Shown here piece after piece: positions 26,714 through 37,621 of a stretch of DNA of 64,000 bases (the stretch's first letter is position 1; the number at the start of each line of letters is the position of its first letter). Source of the stretch: an uncultured bacterium. Lineage in GTDB: Bacteria > Bacteroidota > Bacteroidia > Bacteroidales > Bacteroidaceae. The DNA is taken from NCBI GenBank assembly GCA_905215555.1, contig CAJMQU010000003.1:1-64000 (forward strand). The letters run 5' to 3'. The translations under genes and the position numbers were made by a program. The notes beneath the pieces are model-generated. The model ran no database searches. It was not told the DNA's origin and saw only the letters and a program-made list of their open reading frames with translations.

Positions 26714-27967
26714 ATGTTTGGTTTTGGCAAGAAAAGAACTGAACAGCCTAAAGTAGAGGAAAGAGGTTACTTCGGTGATTATCTCTCTTATAATTGTGCT
26801 ACTAACTATACTACTGAAAAATCTATGTTACTATCTACCGTTTACAGATGTGTTGAGGTAATATCGGATTCAGTAGCACAGCTACCACTAGAGCCTTATA
26901 GGATTGATAGTAATGGGTATAAAATCAAATTCACCTCACACCCTACTTACAAGCTGTTAAATAAAGAGCCTAATCCTAGAATGACTAGATTTGACTTTAT
27001 AAAGGTAATGATAGTATCTACTCTTCTTAAAGGTAATGGATATGCTTATATTGAGAGAGATAACAAAGGGAACGCTTAGGGATTACACTTTATTCCTGCT
27101 GAACTGGTTACTATCAATAGACCTAAAAGCCTTAGTGAAGCTGTATCTTATAGTATTGCAGGATTGGGAACAGTAGAAAGCTGTAATATGGTTCATATTA
27201 AGAATTTTAGCTATGATGGTATTGAGGGTGTATCTACTCTTAGACACGCTAGGAACACTCTAGGACTTTCTACAGATGCAGAATCACACGCAGCCGGATT
27301 CTTTAAGGGTGGAGCTAACTTAGCTGGTATTCTTAAATCACAGACTAATCTTAATTCACAGCAGAAAAATGAGTTAAAAAGAAGTTGGCAGTTAGCTTTT
27401 TCTCCTGCTACTGGTACTCCTAATGGTGTGGCTGTATTAGAGGGTAATCTATCATTTGAGCCGATTACAGTTAATCCTACAGACGCTCAACTATTGGAAA
27501 CAAGGTAGTTTAATGTAGTGGATATATGTAGGTTCTTTGGGGTATCTCCAGTGAAGGCTTTTGATTTGTCTAAATCAAGCTATTCAACTGTAGAAGCTAC
27601 TAACCTATCATTCCTTACTGAAACACTATCACCATTACTAGAGAAGATAGAACTAGAATTTGAGAGGAAGCTGTATAAGCCTTCAGAGAAGGATTCAATA
27701 GACGTAAGATTTGATACAGCTATGCTTCTTAGAGCAGATAAGCAATCACTAGCCAATTACTATCAGACACTCTTTAATATTGGTGTGGTTAGTCCTAATG
27801 ACATTAGAAAGCAGTTGGATATGGAAGCTATAGAAGGTGGTGATAATACTTTTGTATAGGTTAATATTCAGACCTTAGAAAGAGCTATTTCATCTACTCC
27901 AGATAATACCAATACCATTAAGGAGAAAACTGATATACAAACTGATATATTAACTGATAAAGAATAA
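26714..27967 (+). CDS. Portal protein, HK97 type (recoded)
   Basis: A 417-residue portal protein that forms the DNA entry ring. Recognisable stretches are STVYRCVEVISDSVAQLPLE near residue 42, LLKGNGYAYIERD near 107, and the clip/wing signature TRQFNVVDICRFFGVSP near 270. There the Gln is a TAG in a position usually occupied by Lys, Arg or Gln in the family. Three TAG codons in total. A disordered C-terminal tail ends at TAA. It is followed by a fibre block instead of the expected protease. Confidence 0.92.
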
Positions 27968-27972
27968 TTAAA

Positions 27973-30501
27973 ATGGAAATTAAAAAAGGAAGTGATTTAA
28001 TCCTTATCCTTAGATTAGAGGATATTAAAGGCAGACCACTAAGAGTAAAAGATACCGCTCACATTAAAATATATGTGTGGACTGCTAACAGAAATAACTA
28101 TCTGGTATTTAATAAAAGGGATATTCTTACAGAGGGTAATGTGGATAGAATAGCTATCCCTAGTGATTTTATGAATACCCTAGAAACTGGAGTAGTATGT
28201 TATACTTATGATTATGCTATGTGGGATTCATCATTTAAGCATACTGATTGTATGTATAACAAGGTGAAGGAAGTAGTTACTGATTTACTTTGGGAGAATA
28301 GTAATTTTAATGAAATTCCTGCTAATCCTATCAACTATCAGACCCTAGAATATATTAAGGATTTGATTGAGGAAGAGAGATTAGATAGGATTAAGGCAGA
28401 TAAGCACTTTGAGCATTTTCTAAAGTGTGAATATACCGATAAGCTAAAAGATGAGGTTAAGAGAAGCACAGAGGTAGATATAGAAATGCTCAATAGAATT
28501 AACTCCAATAAGGAGCTTAGTGATAGTGCTATTAAAAGTGTATCTGATAAGCTGAATGATGAGATTAAGAGAAGTAATTAGGTGGATATAGAACTTCATA
28601 AACTTATCAAGGAAAATGGTGATACCACTACTGATAAGATTGAAGATGTAACTAGTAACTTCAATACTGCTCTTAATACTGAAATCTCCAGAGCCACTAC
28701 TAAGGAGAATGAGATAGCTACTAACCTTACTACTGAAATCAATAGGGTTACTGCTGAAATCAATACTACTAGAGATAGCCTAGAAGCCGAATCTAACAGA
28801 GCTAAGGCTGCTGAAAAATAGCTTACTGATACTCTTAATGCTGAAACAGATAGAGCAATAGAAAGAGAAAACGCTATTAACAGTAAGGTTAATGAGCTTG
28901 TAGAGAATCTAGGCGATGAAATTGAACGCTCCTTAGAGAAAGATAGAGAGCATAGGCAGGAACTAGATATAGAAGTAAACCGTGCTAAGGCAGAGGAAAA
29001 CAGAATAGATAACGCTCTTCAAGTAGAGGTATCTAGAAGCACCGCTAAGGATGTTGAGCTTACTTCTGCTATCCAGTCAGAAGTAGAACGAGCTAAGACT
29101 GTAGAGAAGGATATTACTGATTCTCTGAAGGCTCTTAAATCTTCTGTAGCCGATAAGAACACAGAAGTATCTGATGCTCTTACAGCAGAGATTAATAGAG
29201 CAAAAGCAGCAGAGAAGGAAGTAGCTGATAATTTAGCTGCTGAAATAACTAGAGCCACTGGTAAAGAGGGTGAACTGGCTACTGCTATTGCTGATAATGC
29301 TACTGCTCTTAATGCAGAAGTAAAACGCTCTACTGATGAAGATGAAGCTATTAAGGCTTCTATTGCTGATATTACTTCTGATGCTACTGCTCTTACTAAG
29401 AAGGTGGATGATGAGATTAGCCGGGCAACTGCTAAGGAGAATGAATTAAAGAATAGCATTGATACAGCTAATACTGCTGTGGCTAATGAAGTTAGCAGAG
29501 CTACAGCTAAGGAGCAGGAAATAGCTGATTCTGTATCTGCTCTTTCTACTACTGTAGCCGATGAAATAAAACGCTCTACTGAAAAGGATGCTGAACTTAC
29601 TAAGGCTCTTTCTGATGAAGTAGCTAGAGCTACTAATAAGGATGCTGAACACTCTGCTTCTATCACAGCTATTAATCAAGCTCTAGAAGTGATTAATGGT
29701 GCTGATACAGTAGTAGGTTCAATCAATCACGGAGTAGCAGACAGCAAGCACTATACAGATGATGAGATAGCCAAACTTAAAACTACTGTAGGAACTGACT
29801 TAACCAATACCCTTAAAGATTATGCTACTAAGCAGGATGTTGATAATAGGGTTAAGGAAGTAATTGGCACAGCTCCAGAAGCCTTAGACACTCTAGGAGA
29901 GATAGCTGATAAACTCTCTAATAATGATGATGTGGTATCAGCTATAGTAAATGCTCTTTCGGAGAAGGCTAATACTGCTGATGTATATACTAAATCTGAT
30001 GTGGATACAAAGGTAGCTACTATTAATTCTAATATTACTGCTGAAACCAATAGAGCCACAACTAAGGAAACAGAACTTAATACAGCTATCACTTCAGAAG
30101 TAGCCAGAGCTACAGCAGCAGAGAATAAGGTAGCCACTGACCTTACTACGGAAGTTAGCCGTGCTAAGGATGCTGAAAAGGCTCTTTCTGATAAGATTGA
30201 TATTGTAAATGGTGATGCTTCAGTAATCGGTTCTATTGCTCACAGCTTAGAGGATGCTAAACACTATACCGATGATGAGATTAGCAAGCTGAATGTATCT
30301 GTAGGAAACAGCATAGCAGAAGAGGTAGCCAGAGCTACTAGAGCTGAAAAGGCTAATGCTGATGCTATTGTAGCTGAAGCTGATAGAGCTAAGGCTGTTG
30401 AAGCTGAAATTAAGGATTCTGTTGCTACTAATAAAGCGGATATAGCAGCTATCAGAGCCGGATTCAAGGTAGAAGGTGAAACACTGATAATTAATATTTA
30501 A
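27973..30501 (+). CDS. Long coiled-coil repeat fibre protein (recoded)
   Basis: This 842-residue protein is recovered by reading two TAG codons (near 28579 and 28819). After a ~170-residue N-terminal domain it consists of many short repeats of the type E-x-x-R-A-T-A-K-E, typical of trimeric coiled-coil phage fibres. Two copies of a GSI-x-H...D-x-KHYTDDEI unit follow, with PEALDTLGEIADKLSNNDDV between them. The short C-terminus ends in GFKVEGETLIINI. The position between portal and protease suggests a head-attached or connector fibre, not a distal tail fibre. Function is inferred from repeat type and location. Confidence 0.8.
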
Positions 30502-31121
30502 TGACTATGGCAAGTATTACTAAAATCAATCTCTAGGGAGTTGAATATAATTTGACCGATAAGGAAGCTCAGAGCCTTATCAAACAGCTTCAAGATAATA
30601 CATATAGCAAGACGGAAGTAGATAGCTTAGTTAGTGCCATTGATGATAAGTTAGATGGGATTGATATGGCTTCTTATGAAACTATTGAGGGAGCTGCTTC
30701 TAAATACCAGCCTAAAGGTAATTATTTAACCGAACATCAAGACATAAGCGGATTAGCCACTAAGCAAGAAGTAGCGGATGCTGTTGCTGGAGTGGATGTT
30801 ACAGAGCAGCTTAAAGATTACGCTAAGAAGAGTGAGCTTCCTTCCGTCGATGGGTTGATTAGCAAAGATGAAGCTGATGCAGCTTATCAGCCTATAGGTA
30901 ACTATCTTACAGAGCATCAAGATATATCTAACTTAGCTACAAAAGAAGAGGTATCTGGTAAGGTGGATAAGGTTACTGGTAAAGGACTTTCTACTAATGA
31001 TTACTCTAATGCTGATAAAGCTAAGGTAGAAGCTACTCCTACTTTCTGGGTAGGTACACAAGCTGAATATGATGCTATTGCTACTAAAGATAATAAGACG
31101 TTCTACTATATAACTGAATAA
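30501..31121 (+). CDS. Fibre-type protein 1 with shared N-terminal dock (recoded)
   Basis: A 206-residue protein. The start is ATG 30501 (overlapping the preceding TAA) or ATG 30507; an internal start would lose the docking motif. The N-terminus ITKINLQGVEYNLTDKEAQ contains a TAG as Gln and belongs to the motif shared by six genes in this block. Next come two copies of YQPxGNYLTEHQDIS repeats. The C-terminus FWVGTQAEYDAI...TFYYITE is a common closing strand of phage fibres. It is probably part of a virion appendage. Confidence 0.75.
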
Positions 31122-31126
31122 GAAAA

Positions 31127-32194
31127 ATGAACGGAACTAGTAAGGAATTGGTAGGAGTGCTGAAAGACAGCACTTCTATCAGCTCCATTTACAAAGGGGT
31201 AAAACTTGTATGGTGTAAAAACACAATGCCTATCTTTAATGAAGAGGATGTAGTATTTGAGGTAGATATTAACTATAGTAAAACAGTATATCTTCCTATT
31301 AGTGGTGCTACCAATACTAATCTAGGCTCTGTGAATTGGGGTGATGGAACTGTAGAAGATGTAATTATTACATAGGCTACATTCTCTAGGAATCCAATGA
31401 AGCACACCTATTCAGATGCAGGAAAGTATATTATTACCTTTATCCCTAATGGAGCTGATTATAGTATTAGAGATAGTGATAGTAGTGATTCCTCAGCCTT
31501 TACTAAGGTGTATAGTTTTGGCACTAAATACCCTGCAACAGTAAACATTACTAAGAGCAATCATTTTAACTACTTCCCAAAGAATTATCCTTTTAAGGAT
31601 GATAAGTGTACCATACAGAATATTCAGCAGGATTCAATTAATCTAGATGGCTTATTTGGTGGAGTAAGTGAAGGTGTAGATGGTTCTATATCTGGTATCT
31701 TCTCTAAGATATAGGGTGATTTTCTAGGCTCTAATATTCAATCTCACAACTTGGATGCAGGTATTATTAGTAATTGCCCCAACTTAACGGAGATTGAGAA
31801 TCTGAATATTCCGAATGAAACAGTAAATAATATCTGTTGTCAGTGTCCTAAAATCGGAGTAATTAAATCGGTTACATATCCGACAAATGCAAACTCTTAT
31901 AAGGTGGATATAGTTCTATTTGGTAATAAGGTAACTCCAGATATTAGAGAGCTTACAATTAAGAATCTTAGCGATTTCTCCAATTATACAATTATTGACT
32001 TTAGAACATTAACTAATTGGGGAGTAAATAACACTACATACAAGAAGGCAAAACAGAGCTTAATAGATAGCTTGATTACAAACACTACTCTTAGGGATAA
32101 AACATTAAGCCTTTACTTATCCGATAAAACTAAGGCAGCTCTTACAAGCTCTGAAAAGGCACAAATAACTAACAAAGGATTTACTATAGTATGA
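31127..32194 (+). CDS. PKD-like/BspA-like adhesin of the fibre block (recoded)
   Basis: A 355-residue protein joined across two TAG codons (31373 and 31712). The N-terminal region carries a PKD-like immunoglobulin fold: SVNWGDGTVEDVIITQ, then HTYSDAGKYIITF. The rest has BspA-like leucine-rich character, including CPNLTEIENLNIP, and ends in the KAALTSSEKAQITNKGFTI box seen at the end of Bacteroidales surface LRR proteins. PKD and LRR domains bind carbohydrates or surface proteins, so this is a candidate receptor-binding component. Confidence 0.75.
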
Positions 32195-32397
32195 AGCAGC
32201 AAGAATATATAACTAGGGTACTCACTCCAGAGCAAGGTTACTACTTGACGCAAGCGGATGAGGTTGATATAATGCAGAGAGTATTTAGTAAAGAGCTGTA
32301 TCTAGCTGTTACTGATTCTCCTGCAAACTGGAAAGAGATTACAGAAGATGAAGCCAACATAATTATAAACTATCAGAAAGAACACTATGGAGAATAA
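32191..32397 (+). CDS. Small fibre-block protein
   Basis: A 68-residue protein starting in the TGA of the previous gene (ATGA overlap) and containing no in-frame TAG. Stretches such as VLTPEQGYYLTQADEVDI, then FSKELYLAVTDSPANWKEIT, resemble small structural or chaperone-like proteins found downstream of phage fibre genes. Such proteins may assist fibre folding. The assignment rests on position only. Confidence 0.6.
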   Translation: MKQQEYITRVLTPEQGYYLTQADEVDIMQRVFSKELYLAVTDSPANWKEITEDEANIIINYQKEHYGE

Positions 32398-32551
32398 ACT
32401 AGTAAAAGTATATATAGGCGGTAAGGAGTATCAAGTAACTGATAAGCAAGCTCAACAGATGTTAGATGTAATCTCTACTGATGTAGAGCAGCTAAAGAAA
32501 GATGTTGAGTATATGAAAGACCCGGCTAATAGTTGGAGAATAATCAGATGA
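32387..32551 (+). CDS. Fibre-dock microprotein 1
   Basis: A 54-residue protein: MENKLVKVYIGGKEYQVTDK followed by AQQMLDVI and a short coiled coil. It consists of almost nothing but the shared N-terminal docking motif. The gene overlaps its neighbours at both ends and contains no TAG. Such a product could occupy docking sites on the virion without adding a fibre. Confidence 0.65.
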   Translation: MENKLVKVYIGGKEYQVTDKQAQQMLDVISTDVEQLKKDVEYMKDPANSWRIIR

Positions 32552-32691
32552 ACGTATATAAATTAATCATTGACGGTAAAGAGTATGAGATTAGGGATAA
32601 GCAAGCTCAAACAGTAATAGAATCTCTTACTAAGAGGATTGAAGAGCTTGAAAATCAACCCTGCTAGCTTTACTGGATAGAAGTGGAATAA
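32548..32691 (+). CDS. Fibre-dock microprotein 2 (recoded)
   Basis: A 47-residue protein with the docking motif VYKLIIDGKEYEIRDKQAQ, a short coiled coil, and a TAG read as Gln in QPCQLYW near its end. It starts in the TGA of the preceding gene. Under the standard code it would stop four codons after the coiled coil. Confidence 0.6.
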
Positions 32692-32692
32692 T

Positions 32693-33211
32693 ATGGAAAT
32701 TTCTAAAATTACTTTTAACGGTGTAACATACCAGATTAAGGATAGTGAAGCTCAAACTCTAATTAATGAGCTACTTAATCGGATTGATGAGCTAGAGCAA
32801 AAGACAGCCGATGTAGAGGAAGTAGAAGCCTTTACTAGCGGTAGCATCTTTGTAGGAGTGATGGATGAAACTGATAAGGATAATCCAATTACATACAGCT
32901 ATCTCACTGCTCTACTCAATAAAGATAAACAGAATAACAAAGTATTTGCTAATACAGACCTTCCTATTACTGTTAGGCATAAGTGGCTATCAGCTAAACC
33001 AGAAGAGCCTAATAAAACCTTCTTTATTTTAGTTCCGGCTACTCACAAAAATCTCTATTCCCTATCTAGTAGCTGCTAGTGCTTTACTGGATGGGATGAT
33101 GATTATACAGTAGTAACTATAGATTTTCCTTCTGGAGCTAAACAGTACAAGCTCTTTAGGTTTGGTAATTGGCTAGTTAGATGCAATTCAGAGATTACTT
33201 ATAAATTCTGA
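32693..33211 (+). CDS. Fibre-type protein 2 with shared N-terminal dock (recoded)
   Basis: A 172-residue protein. The N-terminal dock is EISKITFNGVTYQIKDSEAQ, followed by a coiled coil (LLNRIDELEQKTADVEEVEA) and a globular C-terminal domain. A TAG in SSSCQCFTGWDDDY lies inside the globular domain, so the standard code would truncate it. The domain ends in KLFRFGNWLVR...ITYKF and a TGA. It is a likely virion appendage protein with its own tip domain. Confidence 0.7.
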
Positions 33212-33215
33212 TACT

Positions 33216-33329
33216 ATGGATATTACAAAGATTAATATTAACGGTGAAGAGTATCTGATTAAAGATGCTGAACTTACTGATAGAGTTGAATCTGTTGAAT
33301 CTGTAATAGGTTGGAGTGATTATGAATAA
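33216..33329 (+). CDS. Fibre-dock microprotein 3
   Basis: A 37-residue protein: docking motif ITKININGEEYLIKDAE plus a very short coil. No TAG. It overlaps the next gene by 8 bp and is the shortest member of the paralogous set. Confidence 0.55.
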   Translation: MDITKININGEEYLIKDAELTDRVESVESVIGWSDYE

Positions 33330-33660
33330 TATTAGTACAATCAGAATAAACGGAGTTGAATATGAGTTAGTAGATAAGGTTACTAGAGAAGCTATAAATC
33401 GGATTGATGAGCGATATATAGCCGATGTAAGCAGAGCTGATATAGATTCTCAGAATATTACTAGCACAGTTACTACTGATAGCTTTAGCAAGCAGGATTA
33501 TAATTACTTCTACTTCACTTCTACTAATGAGGATAGAAAGCTATATACTAACTATGGTAACTTCATACCTTAGAAGATGGTATGTGTAACAGAGAATCTA
33601 TTAAATCAAATAGAGGATATTAAAGAGGGAGAAGTTATTACTATCCACTATGGGAACTGA
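33322..33660 (+). CDS. Fibre-type protein 3 with shared N-terminal dock (recoded)
   Basis: A 112-residue protein beginning at ATG 33322 with the dock ISTIRINGVEYELVDK, then a short coil and a small globular C-terminus. A TAG as Gln (NFIPQKMVCV) connects the two halves. It ends in TGA and overlaps the following small gene. It is the sixth and last protein of the set that shares the dock motif. Confidence 0.65.
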
Positions 33661-33790
33661 TAATTTATATACTTGGGATGAATATGAGGAAGCGGAAAGA
33701 TTAGCCTTCCTAGCTTCTGAATTTGAATCTTTGAAGTAGATGGCTTCTTTATTTGATGGCTCTAATTTTGCAGATAGTACAGAAGAGTAA
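33650..33790 (+). CDS. Small acidic protein before the protease (recoded)
   Basis: A 46-residue acidic protein (WDEYEEAERLAFLASEFE and onward) with one TAG as Gln in SLKQMAS. It overlaps the preceding gene and lies 71 bp before the head protease gene. Unknown function; it may be a scaffold-like or fibre-associated peptide. Confidence 0.5.
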
Positions 33791-33861
33791 ATATCACTTT
33801 GAGAGGTGGATAGATTTGTATCACAAATTACTGTAATATTTATAGAAAGAGTTAAAAAACT

Positions 33862-34437
33862 ATGATGAAAGAAGTTAGAAATTCAAATAACGAAATAATA
33901 CCTATTCTACCAGAATCCAGAACTGTTAGCGGATATGCAATAGTATTTAACAGTGATTCTAATGATTTAGGTGGCTTCATTGAGCGAATAGAGCCAACTT
34001 CCTTAGATGGTGTAATAGAATAGTCGGATGTGCTTTGCTTACTAAATCATAATGAGGATAGAGGTGTATTAGCCAGAAGCAATAAAGGAGAAGGGAGCTT
34101 AACCCTAGAGATAGATGAAATTGGCTTAAAATATACCTTTGAAGCTCCTAATACTGCTCTAGGTGATGAACTCTTAGAAGGACTTAGAAGAGGTGATATT
34201 TCTACTTCCAGCTTTGCCTTCACAGTTGGTAAAGATAGCTGGAGTAAGTTAGAAGATGGCACTTATCTAAGAACTATCAATAGCATTAATGAGCTATTTG
34301 ATGTTTCACCAGTCTATAGAGCTGCTTATGATGCTACTTCCGTAAAAGCTGATAGCAGAGGATTAGACGCTATTAAGGCTAAGGAGAAGGAAGAGCTAGC
34401 CAATTATTTTAAGGAACTTAGAAATAAACTGAAATGA
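33862..34437 (+). CDS. Prohead protease, HK97 type (recoded)
   Basis: A 191-residue serine protease that matures the capsid. It starts at ATG 33862 or 33865. The segment SGYAIVFNSDSNDLGGFIER, then the catalytic region LLNHNEDRGVLARS (His) and RGDISTSSFAF (Ser), is typical, and ELFDVSPVYRAAYDAT closes the domain. A TAG as Gln (VIEQSDV) lies just before the catalytic His. Its TGA overlaps the capsid ATG. The gene is separated from the portal by the whole fibre block. Confidence 0.9.
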
Positions 34438-35594
34438 CTAGTATTGAACTTATTGACTTAAAGGAGCAGCTTCAGATTAAAGCAGAAGCTATTTTATATG
34501 GAGCTGAAAAGGAATCTAGAAAATTAACAGATGATGAATCTGCAAGCTATAATAAAATCATTGAAGAGATTGAACAAGCAGATAAGGAACTTAGACAGAT
34601 TAACAACACTATTAAAATTGACAATAACAATAAACAAATTAGAAAAATGGAAAAATTTTCTCTTATTAAAGCTATCAAGGCTGTAACTGAAAATCAGCCA
34701 CTTGATGAAAGAAGTGCTGCTATGGTAAAAGATGGTGTAGCAGAAATGTGTAAGGCAGGACTTTCTTTTAACGGACAGATTCAGCTTCCAGTAGAAGAGC
34801 GTGCTGATGTGCAGGCTACTGTAGCTACTGCTGGTATGGAAGCTGTTGCAACAGATAAACTTAATATTCTGGAGCCACTTCGCGCTAACTTAGTAATGGC
34901 TTAGGCTGGTGCTAACTTTATGACCGGACTTGTAGGAAATGTAGCTATCCCTATGTATGATGGAACTACTGTAGGTTGGGAAGGTGAAATAGACCCTGCT
35001 AAGGATGGTGCTGGTAAATTCTCTGAAATTGAACTTTCGCCTAAACGCCTTACTGCTTTTATTGACGTATCTAAGCAGTTCCTACTTCAAGATTCTGTAA
35101 GTGCTGAAGCTATGCTTAGAAATGACATTGTAAAGGCTCTTTCTAACAAACTTGAAGCTACTATACTTGGTGATGAAGCTGGAAGTAATAAAGTTCCTGC
35201 TGGTATCTTTAATGGAGCTGCTGCTGCTACCGTTGATTATGATGGTACTGTAGATATGGAAGCTGAATTAGAGGATGCCAATGTAGGTGGTGAGTATTGC
35301 TACATTGTATCTCCTAAAGCTAAGGCTGCTCTTCGCAAGGCTAAGAAGGGTGATAATGGCTTTGTAATGGAAGATGGAGAGGTAAACGGTATTAAGGTAC
35401 TTTGTACTTCTGCTGCTAAGGGTATTGTACTTGGAAACTTCTCTGAATATGTAATTGCACAGTGGGGAGCTATTGACCTTACTATCGACCCTTATTCACA
35501 AGCTGTAAATGGTAAAGTAAGAATTATCATTAACGCTTACTTTGATGCTAAACCTAGACGCTCTGAAGCCTTTGTAGCTGGAGTAGTTGAGTAA
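34434..35594 (+). CDS. Major capsid protein, HK97 fold (recoded)
   Basis: A 386-residue capsid protein. A coiled-coil delta domain of about 70 residues (KAEAILYGAEKESRKLTDDE onward) precedes the mature shell protein and is presumably removed by the protease. The core contains LEPLRANLVMAQAGANFMTG, where Gln is TAG (34902-34904), SRE-type loop sequences and the C-terminal block VNGKVRIIINAYFDAKPRR. Only one TAG is used in this highly expressed gene. TAA stop, followed by a strong hairpin. Confidence 0.92.
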
Positions 35595-35622
35595 TAATTA
35601 GTGTTTTTAATCTGTAGAAATG

Positions 35623-35644
35623 GAGTAGGCTTTAATGCCTACTC
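35623..35644 (+). terminator. Hairpin after the major capsid gene
   Basis: A perfect 8-bp stem (GAGTAGGC with GCCTACTC) around a 6-nt loop, 28 bp after the capsid stop. The T tract is poor, so it may be a partial terminator or an RNA-stabilising end that lets capsid mRNA accumulate. Confidence 0.6.
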
Positions 35645-35673
35645 TACTTTCTGCTTCTAAAACTAAATAAGCT

Positions 35674-35976
35674 ATGTATGTTACATTAAGTCAAGTCAAA
35701 TAGCATCTTCAAATTGATAAGGATTTTAAGGATGATGATAATTACCTTATAACACTGGTTCAAGTAGCGGAAGATGCTATAGAATCCAATTTGAACATAC
35801 CTTTAGCTTCACTGTTAAAGGATGGTGTTTTACCTAAAGCTGTATTTCACTCTATCCTGCTAATGATTGGTAATCTCTATTCCAATAGAGAACCAGTTAG
35901 TTTTACTTCGGCTACTAAAGTTCCTTATACTCTAGAATTTTTACTAGCTACTTACAAACACTATTATATACCGTAA
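35674..35976 (+). CDS. Head-tail connector, gp6-like (recoded)
   Basis: A 100-residue all-helical protein with the gp6/connector pattern: YVTLSQVKQHLQID near the start (Gln 10 is TAG), then DDDNYLITLVQVAEDAIES, and a C-terminal helix HSILLMIGNLYSNRE. It would form the ring below the portal. It is the first of four closely packed head-tail joining genes. Confidence 0.8.
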
Positions 35977-35977
35977 T

Positions 35978-36298
35978 ATGAGAGCCGGACTACTGACAGA
36001 AGTAATTAAAGTAGAAAAGCCAGTTACTACTAAAAATGAGTTTGGAGCTTCTTATACCTTATGGGAAACCTTTATAGGAAAGACAAAAGCACAAGTTACC
36101 TATACAAGCGGTAATAGGCTTAATGAGAATAATGAAATAATCTTTGCCTATGAAGTGGTATTTACAGTGAGAATTTATCACCAGATAAATGAACGAATGA
36201 GGATTATCTGGAAGAATAAAAAGTATCGCATTTTATCCCTAGAGGAAAATAAAGCACTTCAATCTTTAACTATAAAAGCGGAGCTGATAAATGAGTAA
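35978..36298 (+). CDS. Head closure/adaptor protein, SPP1 gp16-like
   Basis: A 106-residue beta-rich protein with no TAG. MRAGLLTEVIKVEKPVTTKN and WETFIGKTKAQVTYTSG match the head-tail joining family. The C-terminus KYRILSLEENKALQSLTIKA is typical of its last strands. It starts 1 bp after the connector stop and overlaps the next ATG. Confidence 0.8.
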   Translation: MRAGLLTEVIKVEKPVTTKNEFGASYTLWETFIGKTKAQVTYTSGNRLNENNEIIFAYEVVFTVRIYHQINERMRIIWKNKKYRILSLEENKALQSLTIKAELINE

Positions 36299-36722
36299 TG
36301 TAACTGTGGATGATACTTAGGTACAAAATCTCTTTAATGCTTTGGATTCTGACTCTACAAAATAGATTCTGTTTACTGCTCTAAAGAAGGGTGGATAGAA
36401 ATTGACTAGCCAAACTAAAAGAAGTCTTAGAGCTAAGTTAGGTGCTGGTGCTTCAACCCCTAACAGATGGAACGGTAAAACTATGGTAAGCGGAGTAAGA
36501 ATGAAAGCGGATAAGGATTACTGTGAAGTATCTGTAGGAATTTTAGGAGATTTTAGGCTGAAGTTCTTTGAACTAGGAACAGCACAAAGAAGGCTTAGAA
36601 GAGGTGGAGCTAACAGAGGTAGCATTAAGCCTTTATACTTCTTTAGAGAAGCAAGATAGCAGGATATAACTGATACAATAAATAACAGTATAACAGAATC
36701 ATTAAGGCGTATCAATCAATGA
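36291..36722 (+). CDS. HK97 gp10-like tail completion protein (recoded)
   Basis: A 143-residue protein built across four TAG codons, three of them in the first 40 residues (DDTQVQN, STKQILF, GGQKLT). The C-terminal part FFELGTAQRRLRR...FFREAR is the usual signature of HK97-gp10-type proteins, and a fourth TAG follows it. It couples the tail tube to the head. Under the standard code only an 85-residue central piece would be seen. Confidence 0.78.
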
Positions 36723-37084
36723 ACGGATTAGAAATAGGTAAAGCAATATATAAAGTGCTGGAAGGCACTACTGAAGTATATCCTTTAATTGCAGACAAAG
36801 AAACTAATTACCCTTTTATTGTATATCGGAGAAGCGGACTTACACACGCTAATACTAAAGACCGATTCAATTACTAGGAACTAGCCACTGTAGAAGTGGC
36901 GGTAGCAGGTTCTACTTATCAGCAAGCTCTACAGATAGCTAAACAAGTATTAGGTAGAATGGAGCATACTAGAGGGATGTACGAAGGAATCAGCATATCA
37001 GAGATTAAGCTGGTTAATGCTGAAGAGGATTACATAGAAGATGCTTTTATACAAAAACTTACATTTAATATTGAAATACTATGA
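36719..37084 (+). CDS. Tail terminator-like protein, DUF3168 type (recoded)
   Basis: A 121-residue protein overlapping its upstream neighbour by four bases. The sequence YPLIADKETNYPFIVYRRSG followed by a TAG-encoded Gln (DRFNYQELATVEV) and the C-terminal INEIL-like strands (EDAFIQKLTFNIEIL) fit DUF3168/tail-terminator proteins. These cap the tail tube and bind the head adaptor. It ends in TGA inside the start of the tail tube gene. Confidence 0.75.
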
Positions 37085-37545
37085 TTACAAAAGGTGGTGA
37101 TTTAATGCTTTTCGTGGGTGGAAAGTCTATCGCATACGCTACTAACCATACTCTTAGTATCTCTGCTGATACTAAGGAAACATCTACTAAAGATAGTGGT
37201 GGACTTTGGCAGACTTCAGAAGTAGGAATGTTGAGCTGGAGCTGCTCTAGTGAAAATCTTATTGGTGACCCGATGGCAGGAATCGGATTTGATGAACTCT
37301 TTGAGTATATGAGAGCTAGGAAGCCTATTACTGGTGTGTTTGCTCTTGAAGGAGATTCAGCTAATTTTGAGGAAGGCAAGTTAGGTGCTGCTCCTACTAC
37401 TGGATGGACTGCAAAAGCCAATGATGGTTACACTGGCTAGATGATTATTACCAATCTAGAAAAGAACGCTCCTAACGGTGAAAACGCTACTCTTAAAGTA
37501 GATTTTACTGGTGTAGGCGAACTGAAACCCGTAAAAAAAAACTAA
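37081..37545 (+). CDS. Major tail tube protein with -1 frameshift extension
   Basis: The 154-residue zero-frame product is the tail tube subunit (GGDLMLFVGGKSIAYATNHT, then TLSISADTKETSTKDSGG, the family pattern). One TAG near its end is Gln (GYTGQMIITN). At its very end the codons AAA-AAA-AAC form the slippery heptamer A-AAA-AAC directly before TAA. A -1 shift adds about 30 acidic residues (LNTRKVELPADEGEQPDSEI...) ending at a TAA at 37628. Alternative C-terminally extended tail proteins made by frameshifting are known in other siphophages. The extension is open and in the right frame; its use is inferred. Confidence 0.82.
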
Positions 37546-37621
37546 ATACTAGGAAGGTTGAACTTCCTGCTGATGAAGGAGAACAGCCGGATTCAGAAAT
37601 AAATCTAGATGAGGAAAAGAC

